NCBI RefSeq assembly: GCF_900105305.1
Contig: NZ_LT629765.1
Coordinates: 1,984,001 to 2,048,000 of the forward strand
Direction of reading: 5' to 3'
DNA length: 64,000 bases
DNA from: Corynebacterium timonense
GTDB lineage: Bacteria; Actinomycetota; Actinomycetes; Mycobacteriales; Mycobacteriaceae
The notes below the pieces were generated by a model. That model worked only from the letters and a program-made list of their open reading frames with translations, was not told the origin of the DNA and did not search any database. The position numbers and the translations under genes are program-made. Numbering within the stretch: the stretch's first letter is position 1; each line of letters starts with the position of its first letter. Below are positions 54,750 to 64,000 of the stretch, piece by piece.

Positions 54750-56276
54750 ATGGACAGACTGTGGCGCGGCCTGAAGTGGCTTTGGGGAACCTCGTGGCCC
54801 CTGTACGCTGCGACTGTTTTGGGCACCAACGTGCTCGGCGCCTTGGCAATCATGCTGTTCATCCGCTTCTTCATCCCGCTGCCGGAGGTGGAGTCGCTCT
54901 CGGTGACCAGTAACGGCGCCGGCATCATCGGCCTGACGTACCTCGTCGTCGCCGTCATTATCGGCGCCGCGGTGACCTTCCTGCTGTTCCGGCCGGTGCT
55001 GGACTGGCAGCGCAACCCCGACGCCCACGACCCCAACATGGTGCGCAACCTCGTCATGCGCATCCCGGGGATGCAAACGTGGGTCGTCGTCGCGGTCTGG
55101 CTCATCGGCATTGCCATCGCGGGGATCATCTCCTCGCGCGTCAGCGCGCGCCTCACCGTCGTGGTCGTGGTGTCCACGCTCATGGCGTGCGTCATCGTGG
55201 CCATCCTCACCTACGTCCAGGCCGCCCGCCTGGTGCGGCCCATCGCCGCCAGCGCCCTGGCGCGGCGTTTCGAGGACGCGACGCTGGAGCCCCCCATCGC
55301 CGCTCGGCTCTACTTCACCTGGTTCACCACCACGGGCGTCCCGGTTCTGGGCATCCTGCTGCTCATCTGGGCGCAGCGCAACAACTACTTCACCAACACC
55401 CCCGGCGAGCTCATCCCCGCCGTCACCGCGCTGGCTGTCACGGCGCTCGTGACCGGGATCTTGGGCACCACCTTCGCCATCATGAGCGTCGTCGACCCCA
55501 TCAAGGAGCTGCAGGCGGCGATCAACCGCGTGCGCCGCGGCCAGTCCGATACGCAGGTGGACATCTACGACGGGTCCGAGATCGGGGTGCTCCAGGCAGG
55601 CTTTAACGAGATGATGCGCGGGCTCAACGAGCGCCAGCGCGTCCGCGACATCTTCGGCCGCTACGTCGGCATCGAGGTGGCGCAGAAGGCGCTCGAAGAA
55701 AAGCCCGAGCTTGGCGGCGAGGACCGCAAGGTCGCCGTCGTGTTCATCGACGTCATCGGCTCCACCACCTTCGCCGTCGACCACACGCCCGAGGAGGTCG
55801 TCGCGGCGCTCAACGACTTCTTCGAGGTCGTCGTCGAGGTGGTGCACCGCAACAAGGGCGTGATCAACAAGTTCGAGGGCGACGCCGCGCTCGCGGTCTT
55901 CGGCGCGCCCATCGCGCTTCACGACGCCACATCCCACGCCCTCCAAGCCGCCCGCGAACTGCGCGAAGAGATCCTCGGACTGCAGCTGCAAGCCGGCATC
56001 GGCGTCGCCTCCGGCCACGTCGTCGCCGGCCACATCGGCGGCTCCGACCGCTTCGAATACACCGTCATCGGCGACGCCGTCAACGCCGCCGCCCGCCTCA
56101 CCGAGCTGGCGAAGGACACCCCCGGGCAGGTCCTCACCAACGCCGCGACGCTGCGCGCCGCCAACGAGGTGGAGCAGCAGCGGTGGACCCTCATGAAGTC
56201 CATCGAGCTGCGCGGGCGCAACCAAATGACGCAGCTGGCGCGCCCCGTGCGGGCGACGCTGGCGGACAGGTCGTAG
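54750..56276 (+). CDS. cyaB: Membrane-bound class III adenylate cyclase
   Basis: A 508-residue protein: six hydrophobic spans in the first 250 residues, a HAMP domain (VDPIKELQAAINRVRRGQSD) and a class III cyclase domain. The metal-binding Asp residues are in VVFIDVIGSTTF and FEGDAALAVFG, and the transition-state residues are in DRFEYTVIGDAVNAAARL. It makes cAMP, the effector of GlxR, whose site lies near sdhC. In C. glutamicum CyaB has this architecture and neighbourhood. TAGAGT lies 8 bases before the ATG, so it is probably leaderless. Confidence 0.9.
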   Translation: MDRLWRGLKWLWGTSWPLYAATVLGTNVLGALAIMLFIRFFIPLPEVESLSVTSNGAGIIGLTYLVVAVIIGAAVTFLLFRPVLDWQRNPDAHDPNMVRNLVMRIPGMQTWVVVAVWLIGIAIAGIISSRVSARLTVVVVVSTLMACVIVAILTYVQAARLVRPIAASALARRFEDATLEPPIAARLYFTWFTTTGVPVLGILLLIWAQRNNYFTNTPGELIPAVTALAVTALVTGILGTTFAIMSVVDPIKELQAAINRVRRGQSDTQVDIYDGSEIGVLQAGFNEMMRGLNERQRVRDIFGRYVGIEVAQKALEEKPELGGEDRKVAVVFIDVIGSTTFAVDHTPEEVVAALNDFFEVVVEVVHRNKGVINKFEGDAALAVFGAPIALHDATSHALQAARELREEILGLQLQAGIGVASGHVVAGHIGGSDRFEYTVIGDAVNAAARLTELAKDTPGQVLTNAATLRAANEVEQQRWTLMKSIELRGRNQMTQLARPVRATLADRS

Positions 56277-56288
56277 CGTCCTACCTAA

Positions 56289-56340
56289 CTTCCTACCTAA
56301 CTTCCCACCCAACATAACAATTGGGAAGTTAAGTAGGAAG
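56289..56340. terminator. Hairpin between the adenylate cyclase gene and its convergent neighbour
   Basis: CTTCCTACCTAACTTCCC and GGGAAGTTAAGTAGGAAG pair over 18 bases with one mismatch, with a 16-base loop. Both arms sit within tandem copies of CCTACCTAACTT-like units (56281-56355), so longer or alternative pairings exist. No T-run. It separates convergent genes. Confidence 0.55.
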
Positions 56341-56364
56341 CTGGGTAGGAAGTTCAGTGAGAAG

Positions 56365-56979
56365 TTAGCCCCGCAGGCCGTCGGCGAGGAGCAGCTGCCC
56401 GACGAGGCCCGTCGCGGTGCAAAGCGCGGACACGACGCACACCTGGGGGCGGCGGAAAGCCGCGTTGACGGCAAGACGCAGCCCCTCCGCCGCAAAGCCG
56501 AGGTTGGCGCCGTGGCTGATGCCCTCGGAAGCAGGCGCGCCGTTGCGCAGGGCGGGGTCGTTAGCCAGCGCCGTGGTCACAGTAGAGGCGGCACCGCCGA
56601 CCAGGGCGGCCGGGGCGAGGCCTGTGCCGCGGGCGGAGTAAGCGCCGACGGCGGTGGCCGCCGCGCAGGCGAGCGCCACCGGGACGTCGGGGCGCGCCCC
56701 GACGCGCAGCAGCCGCGCCGCATACACCGCCTGGCCGAGCGCGAAAGCGCCCACGCCGAGCAGCGAGGGTGTGCGCGGCACGCGCTGCTGCTCGATCGAC
56801 GCCACCGCCGCCGCGGGGTTCCACGGGGCAGCGAGCGCCCTGGCGGCGGGTTCCGCGAAGCGCGCACCAGCCACAGCTGCGACCGTGCACGCGACCCAGG
56901 CGGCGCGATCCGGGCGGGTGCGCGCCGCGGCTAAGGAGCGCGCCAGCGCCTCCGCGCCGCGCAGCGTCCGTCGGATCAC
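56365..56979 (-). CDS. Multi-span membrane protein, possibly YhhN/lysoplasmalogenase-like
   Basis: A 204-residue protein with about six to seven Ala/Val-rich segments (VACTVAAVAGARFA, SLLGVGAFALGQAVYAARLL, VCVVSALCTATGLVGQLLLA). Length and the GVGAFALGQAVYA segment resemble the YhhN family of lysoplasmalogenases, but key residues are not clear. It overlaps the topA stop by four bases (ATGA), so it is co-translated with topA. Confidence 0.55.
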   Translation of the reverse strand: MIRRTLRGAEALARSLAAARTRPDRAAWVACTVAAVAGARFAEPAARALAAPWNPAAAVASIEQQRVPRTPSLLGVGAFALGQAVYAARLLRVGARPDVPVALACAAATAVGAYSARGTGLAPAALVGGAASTVTTALANDPALRNGAPASEGISHGANLGFAAEGLRLAVNAAFRRPQVCVVSALCTATGLVGQLLLADGLRG

Positions 56980-59909
56980 TTCTTCCTCGCGCGGACGACG
57001 CGCTTCGTCGTTTTCGCAGGGCGCTTCGCGGCCTTCTTTGTCGCCTTCTTCGTCGCCTTCTTTGTTGTCTTCTTTGTTGCCTTCTTCGGGGCCGCCTTCT
57101 TGGTCGCTTTCTTCGTCGCGGGCGCGGTGCCCTCCTCCGCCTCGCGAGCGCGGCGGGCCGAGAGCAGCTCGTTGGCGCGCTGATCCGTCATCGTCTCCGG
57201 GGTATCCCCGCGCTGCAGAGAGGCGTTGGTCGAGCCGTCGGTAACGTACGGGCCGAAGCGGCCGTCCTTCACGCTCATCGGTTTGCCGGAGACGTCGTTG
57301 TCGCCCAGCATCTTCAGCGGCGGCTTCGCCGCGGCACGGCCGCGACGCTTCGGCTCGGCGTAGATGCGGCGCGCCTCATCGAGGGTGATGTCGAAGATCT
57401 GCTCCTCGCTACTCAGCGAACGCGAATCGCTGCCCTTCTTCAGGTACGGCCCGTAGCGCCCGTTCTGCGCGGTGATGACCTCCCCGTCCGCCGGGTCGAC
57501 GCCCACCTCGCGCGGCAGAGACAACAGCTTCAGCGCCTCCTCGAGGGTCACCGTCGACGGCTCCATGGTGGAAAACAGGGAGGCTGTCGCCGGTTTCAGC
57601 TGCTCGTCCACCAGCGCGGCGATCCGCTTTTCCTTCTGCGCCGCCGCGGTCTTGGTCTCCCAGTTCTTCGCCCGCTTGCCCTCCGCGGCGCGCTGTTCGT
57701 CCTCGGCGGCGCGCTCGGCGGCGACGACGGTCTCGGCGTGCGCCTCGGCGCGCTCGCGCTCGTCGTCGCGCACGAGCTCGGTGACGTACGGGCCGAAGCG
57801 GCCCTCCTTGGCCACCACCATGCGGCCGTTCTCCGGGTTCTCGCCCAGCTCCCGGCCAGAGCGCGGGGTGGCGAAGAGCTTTTCCGCTAGCTCCAGGGTG
57901 ATCTCGTCCGGGGTGGCCGACTCGGGCACGTTGGCGCGCTGGTAGTCCGGGTCGCCGTTGTCGTCCGTGCCCACCTGACGTTCGATGTAGGGCCCGTAGC
58001 GCCCCACGCGGACGATGACGGGGCGGCCCTCGTCGTCGTCGAAAAGCGCGAGCGAATTCGCCGCTCGGGCGTCGATGCTTTCGAGGTTGTCCTCGATCAT
58101 GTGCTTGAGCCCGCCGCGGCGTGCCACGGCCTCGGCCATGCTGTCCTCAGCGTCAGCGTCGCCGAAGTAGAAGCCGGTGAGCCACTCGGTGCGGTTCTCG
58201 TTGCCGTGGGCGATCTCGTCGAGCTCGTCCTCCATCGAGGAGGTGAAATCGTAATCGACGAGCGCGTCGAAGTTGTTCTCCAGAAGCCCCACCACAGAAA
58301 ACGCCACCCACGTGGGCACGAGCGCGCTCCCGCGCACGGCGACGTAACCGCGGTCCTGGATCGTCTTGATAATCGAGGCGTACGTCGACGGGCGCCCAAT
58401 GCCCAGGTCCTCCATCTTCTTCACCAGGCTCGCCTCGGTGTAGCGGGCCGGGGGGTTCGTGGAGTGGCCGTCGACGCTGATCGCCTGCGTCTCCAGCGCG
58501 TCGCCCTCGCGCAGCCGCGGCAGGTGCGCCTCCTGATCGGTGGCGTCCGAGTACGCGCGCAGCCAGCCCGGGAACGTGATCGTGCGCCCCGTCGCGGCGA
58601 ACTCGACCGCCTCGCCGGAGCTGGCGGTCCCCGCGACGGTGACCTTCATGGACGTCCCACGGGCATCGTTCATCTGCGAGGCCACGGTGCGCTGCCAGAT
58701 CAGCTCATAGAGCTTGAACTCCTCCGCGTCGAGGGAGCCAGCCAGCTGGCCCGGGGTGGCAAAGCGTTCGCCCGCCGGGCGGATCGCCTCGTGCGCCTCC
58801 TGCGAGTTCTTCACCTTCCGGTCGTACCGGCGCGGCGCGTCGCTGACATACTCCGAACCGTAGAGCTCGGTCGCCGCGGAACGCGCCGCGTCGAGCCCCT
58901 GCTGCGACAACGACGTCGAGTCCGTACGCATGTAGGTGATATGGCCGTTTTCGTACAGGCGCTGCGCGATGCGCATCGTGCGCGCCGAGGTGAAGTGCAG
59001 CTTGCGCCCTGCCTCCTGCTGCAGCGTAGAGGTCATAAACGGCGCGTAGGGGCGGCGGGTGTAGGGCTTCTCCTCCACCTTGTCCACCTGCATCGCCGCG
59101 CCTTCGAGACCTTCGGCGAGGGCGCGTGCCGCCGGTTCGTCCACGACGTAGACGCCCTGCGACGTCACGTGGCCGCGGTCGTCGAAGTCACGGCCCTGCG
59201 CCACGCGCTTGCCGTCGACGCCGACAAGCTTCGCGTCGAAGGGATCGCCACCGGGCGTCAGCGTCGCCGTCAGGTCCCAGTACTCAGCGGAAACGAAGGC
59301 CATGCGCTCGCGCTCGCGCTCGACGATGACGCGGGTGGCCACCGACTGCACGCGACCGGCGGATAAGCGCGGCATGACCTTCTTCCACAGCACGGGCGAG
59401 ACCTCGTAGCCGTAGAGGCGGTCAAGAATGCGGCGAGTCTCCTGCGCCTCGACAAGGTCCATGTCCAGCTCGCGGGTGTTTTCGGCGGCCTCACGGATGG
59501 CGGACTCGGTGATCTCGTTAAACACCATCCGCTCCACCGGCACGGTGGGCTTGAGTGTCTCCAGCAGGTGCCAGGCGATCGCCTCGCCCTCGCGGTCCGG
59601 GTCGGTGGCCAGCAGCAGGCGGTCGGCCCGCTTGAGCTTGTCCTTAAGGTCGGAGACCTTCTTCTTTTTGTCGGGGCTGACCACGTAGATCGGCGCGAAG
59701 CCCTCCTCGGGGTTGACGCCCAGCTTGGCCCACGGCTCCTTCTTATACTTCGCCGGGATGTCTGCGGCGCGGCCCGGAAGATCTCGAATATGCCCGACCG
59801 ACGCCTCAACGATGTAGTCGTCGCCCAGGTACTTCTGGATCTTCTTCGCCTTCGTCGCCGACTCCACGATGACGAGGGTTGTGCCGTTGTCTGCCACGCT
59901 GGGTGACAC
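56976..59909 (-). CDS. topA: DNA topoisomerase I
   Basis: A 977-residue type IA topoisomerase that relaxes negative supercoils. The Toprim domain has VIVESATKAKKIQKYLG and the acid motif ATDPDREGEAIAWHL. SAGRVQSVATRVI and the active-site Tyr in YMRTDSTSLS follow. RPSTYASIIKTIQDRGYV is also typical. Instead of zinc fingers there are repeated C-terminal modules (each with GRYGPY or GRFGPYV) and a Lys/Ala-rich tail. This is the actinobacterial form. A GTG at 59909 is the likely start. Confidence 0.96.
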   Translation of the reverse strand: MSPSVADNGTTLVIVESATKAKKIQKYLGDDYIVEASVGHIRDLPGRAADIPAKYKKEPWAKLGVNPEEGFAPIYVVSPDKKKKVSDLKDKLKRADRLLLATDPDREGEAIAWHLLETLKPTVPVERMVFNEITESAIREAAENTRELDMDLVEAQETRRILDRLYGYEVSPVLWKKVMPRLSAGRVQSVATRVIVERERERMAFVSAEYWDLTATLTPGGDPFDAKLVGVDGKRVAQGRDFDDRGHVTSQGVYVVDEPAARALAEGLEGAAMQVDKVEEKPYTRRPYAPFMTSTLQQEAGRKLHFTSARTMRIAQRLYENGHITYMRTDSTSLSQQGLDAARSAATELYGSEYVSDAPRRYDRKVKNSQEAHEAIRPAGERFATPGQLAGSLDAEEFKLYELIWQRTVASQMNDARGTSMKVTVAGTASSGEAVEFAATGRTITFPGWLRAYSDATDQEAHLPRLREGDALETQAISVDGHSTNPPARYTEASLVKKMEDLGIGRPSTYASIIKTIQDRGYVAVRGSALVPTWVAFSVVGLLENNFDALVDYDFTSSMEDELDEIAHGNENRTEWLTGFYFGDADAEDSMAEAVARRGGLKHMIEDNLESIDARAANSLALFDDDEGRPVIVRVGRYGPYIERQVGTDDNGDPDYQRANVPESATPDEITLELAEKLFATPRSGRELGENPENGRMVVAKEGRFGPYVTELVRDDERERAEAHAETVVAAERAAEDEQRAAEGKRAKNWETKTAAAQKEKRIAALVDEQLKPATASLFSTMEPSTVTLEEALKLLSLPREVGVDPADGEVITAQNGRYGPYLKKGSDSRSLSSEEQIFDITLDEARRIYAEPKRRGRAAAKPPLKMLGDNDVSGKPMSVKDGRFGPYVTDGSTNASLQRGDTPETMTDQRANELLSARRAREAEEGTAPATKKATKKAAPKKATKKTTKKATKKATKKAAKRPAKTTKRVVRARKK

Positions 59910-60135
59910 CTCTTCTTTCTTCTCGATCTGCGCCTTATATTAAGGGCGCTTGCTCGCACCCACCATAAAGGTGGTCCCGCAGGGGTATGCCGCCGCACTC
60001 CGCGCACATGTCCGAAACTCCCCTTTTTCTATCAGAGAAGTAGCACGCAGACGGTGACTCAAGGAAATAAAATCCCCGGGCGAGCCCCCGGTAGGATCAG
60101 GACGGCGTGGCACGGCCCGGAAGGAGCACTCCCCT

Positions 60136-60762
60136 GTGATCGATTCTTTGATCGGTTTCCTTGAAAACCTCATGCAGATGCCGATCTTCTATCCGCTGGT
60201 CAGCCTGCTGATCATCGCGGACGCGCTGGCCCCGGTCGTGCCCTCGGAAACCGTCCTCAACCTCGCCGGCGCCTTCTCCGCCTCCCGCGGCGTCCCCCAC
60301 GTCGGGTGGGTCATCGCCGCCGCCATCATCGGCGGCATCATCGGCGACAACATCTGCTTCCGCCTCGGCAAACGCCTGATCACGGTGGTTGACCGCCTCG
60401 ACCCCAACTCCAAAGCCGGCCAGTCGATCGCGTGGGTCAAACGCAACATGAACCGCGGCGCGGGCGCGACGATCATCGTCGCCCGCTTCCTGCCCTGGGC
60501 CCGGTGGGTGGCCACCATCGTGCTCAGCTCCGTGGGGTACAGCTGGGTAGCGTTTATCATCTACGACACCATCGGCGTCGTCGTCTGGGCGTTCCTCAGC
60601 GTCGGCGTCGGCTACCTCGGCGGGGCGCTCTTCGCCGACTACCCGCTGTTGGCCATGATCGTGGGCGTTGCCCTCGGCTCGCTCGTCGGGCTGCTCATCC
60701 AGAAGCTGCAGGCGTGGCTGTTTGACTGGAACGACGTGCGCCGCGGCGTATCGGCTGCGTAA
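60136..60762 (+). CDS. DedA family membrane protein
   Basis: A 208-residue protein with the DedA (SNARE-associated) pattern: PVVPSETVLNLAGAFSASRG, GDNICFRLGKRL, and the ARFLPWARWVATIVLSSVGY signature with the conserved Arg pair. DedA proteins flip or recycle lipid carriers such as undecaprenyl phosphate. A GGAAGGAG ribosome site is 9 bases before the GTG. Its stop abuts the terminator of cspA. Confidence 0.87.
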   Translation: MIDSLIGFLENLMQMPIFYPLVSLLIIADALAPVVPSETVLNLAGAFSASRGVPHVGWVIAAAIIGGIIGDNICFRLGKRLITVVDRLDPNSKAGQSIAWVKRNMNRGAGATIIVARFLPWARWVATIVLSSVGYSWVAFIIYDTIGVVVWAFLSVGVGYLGGALFADYPLLAMIVGVALGSLVGLLIQKLQAWLFDWNDVRRGVSAA

Positions 60763-60781
60763 AAATCCCCCTCCGCGGGGA
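60761..60781 (-). terminator. Terminator of the cold-shock gene
   Basis: Read leftward, TCCCC-GCGGAG-GGGGA is followed directly by TTTTT. A short but well-formed intrinsic terminator 23 bases beyond the cspA stop, lying against the end of the convergent dedA gene. Confidence 0.75.
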
Positions 60782-60803
60782 GAAGGTGAGTGCGCTCGGG
60801 GGC

Positions 60804-61007
60804 TTAGAGAGCCCGCACGTCCTGGGCCTGCAGGCCCTTGGCACCCTCGCCAATCTCGAACTCGACCTGCTGGTTCTCCTCCAGGGTGCGGAACCCCGAA
60901 CCCTGGATTTCGGAGTAGTGGACGAAGACGTCAGCGGAGCCGTCGTCAGGCGCGATAAAGCCGAAGCCCTTCTCCGCGTTGAACCACTTAACTGTTCCGG
61001 TAGCCAT
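60804..61007 (-). CDS. cspA: Cold-shock protein
   Basis: A 67-residue single-OB-fold RNA chaperone. The RNP1 motif [11 protein letters not shown] and RNP2 motif DVFVHYSEI are intact; the start is [17 protein letters not shown]. It binds single-stranded RNA and prevents secondary structure. An AAAGGT ribosome site sits 11 bases before the ATG. The 215-base gap to the divergent helicase gene shows no other gene and could hold a long 5' leader. Confidence 0.95.
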   Translation of the reverse strand: MATGTVKWFNAEKGFGFIAPDDGSADVFVHYSEIQGSGFRTLEENQQVEFEIGEGAKGLQAQDVRAL

Positions 61008-61222
61008 GGTGTGCTGTACCTTTCGAAAATTGCTGGCAACGAATGGTCAATCGATCACCAGGCCGCGAAAGGACCTGGTGCCCGCGCAACAAAAACTCAC
61101 GAGCACCTGACTGAGGCGCACAAAGAATCTGTGACCGTGCACATTGTGCCACGAAATTCCCGCCGGGGAGCGGCGGGCTGGCATACTTTACGGATCCGCT
61201 GTTCCAACCGGGGGTAAAACGC

Positions 61223-63556
<2,334 letters not shown>

Positions 63557-63563
63557 GTCCCCA

Positions 63564-63902
63564 TCAGAGCGGCCCTGCGCGCGCCTGGGCGCTCGCGCGG
63601 CCGAGGCTTACCTCCACCACCACGTCGGGGGCACGCTCCTGGCAGAGCTCCACGCGTGCCCCGTTGAGCTCAGCGGCCTGGCGCGCCGCCTGGCAGGCGT
63701 CCGCGCCCTCGTAGAAGGCCGTCGCCCCCGCCACGGCGGCGAGGTCCGCGGCGGTGCGGGCGCGGTGAGTCGTGGCGACGTGCGCGCCCGCGCCCACCAC
63801 CGCGAGCATGAGGCTAACGACGGCAGCGATGATCCCGACCGACATCACCGTGGCGTAGCCAGCGTCGTCTGCGTAGGCGCGGGGGCCGTGTCCGCGGCGC
63901 AT
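63564..63902 (-). CDS. Rv3654c-type TadE-like protein
   Basis: A 112-residue secreted or membrane protein: a short basic N-terminus, one hydrophobic span with the pilin-like motif GYATVMSVGIIAAVVSLML, then an extracytoplasmic domain with two cysteines (DACQAARQ, VELCQE). This is the actinobacterial Rv3654c/TadE-like group in Flp-pilus or type II secretion-like loci. It overlaps the upstream gene by one base (TGATG). Confidence 0.8.
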   Translation of the reverse strand: MRRGHGPRAYADDAGYATVMSVGIIAAVVSLMLAVVGAGAHVATTHRARTAADLAAVAGATAFYEGADACQAARQAAELNGARVELCQERAPDVVVEVSLGRASAQARAGPL

Positions 63903-64000
63903 CAGCGGAACTCCGTGGGGTAGCGGGCAGTCGCCGACACCTCGAAGAGTGCCGCGGGGACGGTGGCGGTGACGCTCACGACGCCGCCGGATTCCGAGAC
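63902..64000 (-). CDS. TadE-family pilus protein, C-terminal part (cut by window edge)
   Basis: The last 32 codons of a leftward gene, ending VSATARYPTEFR. The beta-strand pattern (GGVVSVTATVPAALFE) and coupling to the TadE-like gene downstream suggest the TadE minor pilin that precedes Rv3654c-type genes. The rest lies outside the window. Confidence 0.55.
   Translation of the reverse strand, partial: VSESGGVVSVTATVPAALFEVSATARYPTEFR

Noticed and set aside
57000..57120. Repetitive Lys/Ala codons at the end of topA as a tandem repeat element
   Set aside because: This is the coding of the basic C-terminal tail normal for actinobacterial topoisomerase I.

Overview
The window is chromosomal DNA of a high-GC Corynebacterium. 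The evidence is a linked lpd / ramB / sdhCAB block, two secreted antigen-85-type mycolyltransferases, a fused rmlCD gene, corynebacterial families (DUF2505, DUF2516, DUF2993/LmeA-like, an Rv3654c-type TadE-like protein) and many genes whose ATG/GTG lies 7-8 bases after a TANNNT -10 box, the leaderless arrangement common in this genus. No species is assigned.

Layout. 0.1-21.4 kb is core genome: a 36-aa membrane peptide, murB divergent from a DUF2505 gene, a methyltransferase, an LmeA-like protein, a DeoC-like protein, DUF2516 and DUF445 proteins, sdhCAB divergent from ramB around a GlxR-type site, lpd, two mycolyltransferases flanking a 36-aa ORF, an M1 aminopeptidase, a flippase-like membrane protein and rmlB. 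21.4-38.3 kb is an accessory block between rmlB and rmlCD. All its older pieces read leftward: a signal-peptide plus LGFP-repeat N-terminus (38.3-37.9 kb), an LGFP middle piece (35.1-34.5 kb), an HNH-like nuclease C-terminus (23.1-22.7 kb), two tandem related small proteins and a SUKH-like relic. They look like one secreted polymorphic toxin gene with immunity genes, later split by insertions. The insert is a copper-resistance island (TlpA fragment, CopO-type oxidase relic, CueP, CopRS, HMA protein, CPH-type ATPase, DUF305 lipoprotein) bounded by IS3-type, IS21 and IS256 elements. 38.4-44.6 kb returns to envelope genes: rmlCD, rmlA, two GT2 glycosyltransferases, DUF2304, a 5'-truncated acyl-CoA ligase and a DUF4442 protein.

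45-53.3 kb is a second island between 15-bp direct repeats, one of them in the terminator just 3' of tRNA-Thr(CGT). It carries an IS3-family element, an unrecognised protein with a serpin-like C-terminus, an Mrr-type restriction enzyme, a PH-domain protein, and a prophage relic: integrase tail, zinc-ribbon protein fragment, truncated portal, a MuF head protein fused to an EndoU-like nuclease, and an overlapping small immunity candidate. 53.3-64 kb is core again: tRNA-Thr, holB, a class III adenylate cyclase, topA, DedA, CspA, a DEAD/DEAH helicase and TadE-like genes.

Several genes, mainly but not only in the islands, are broken by single-base indels in short homopolymers (often a missing G). 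These may be true decay or consensus errors, so pseudogene calls based on one indel are provisional. The two strongest leads are the MuF-EndoU toxin with its small partner and the IS-split LGFP-repeat toxin locus.
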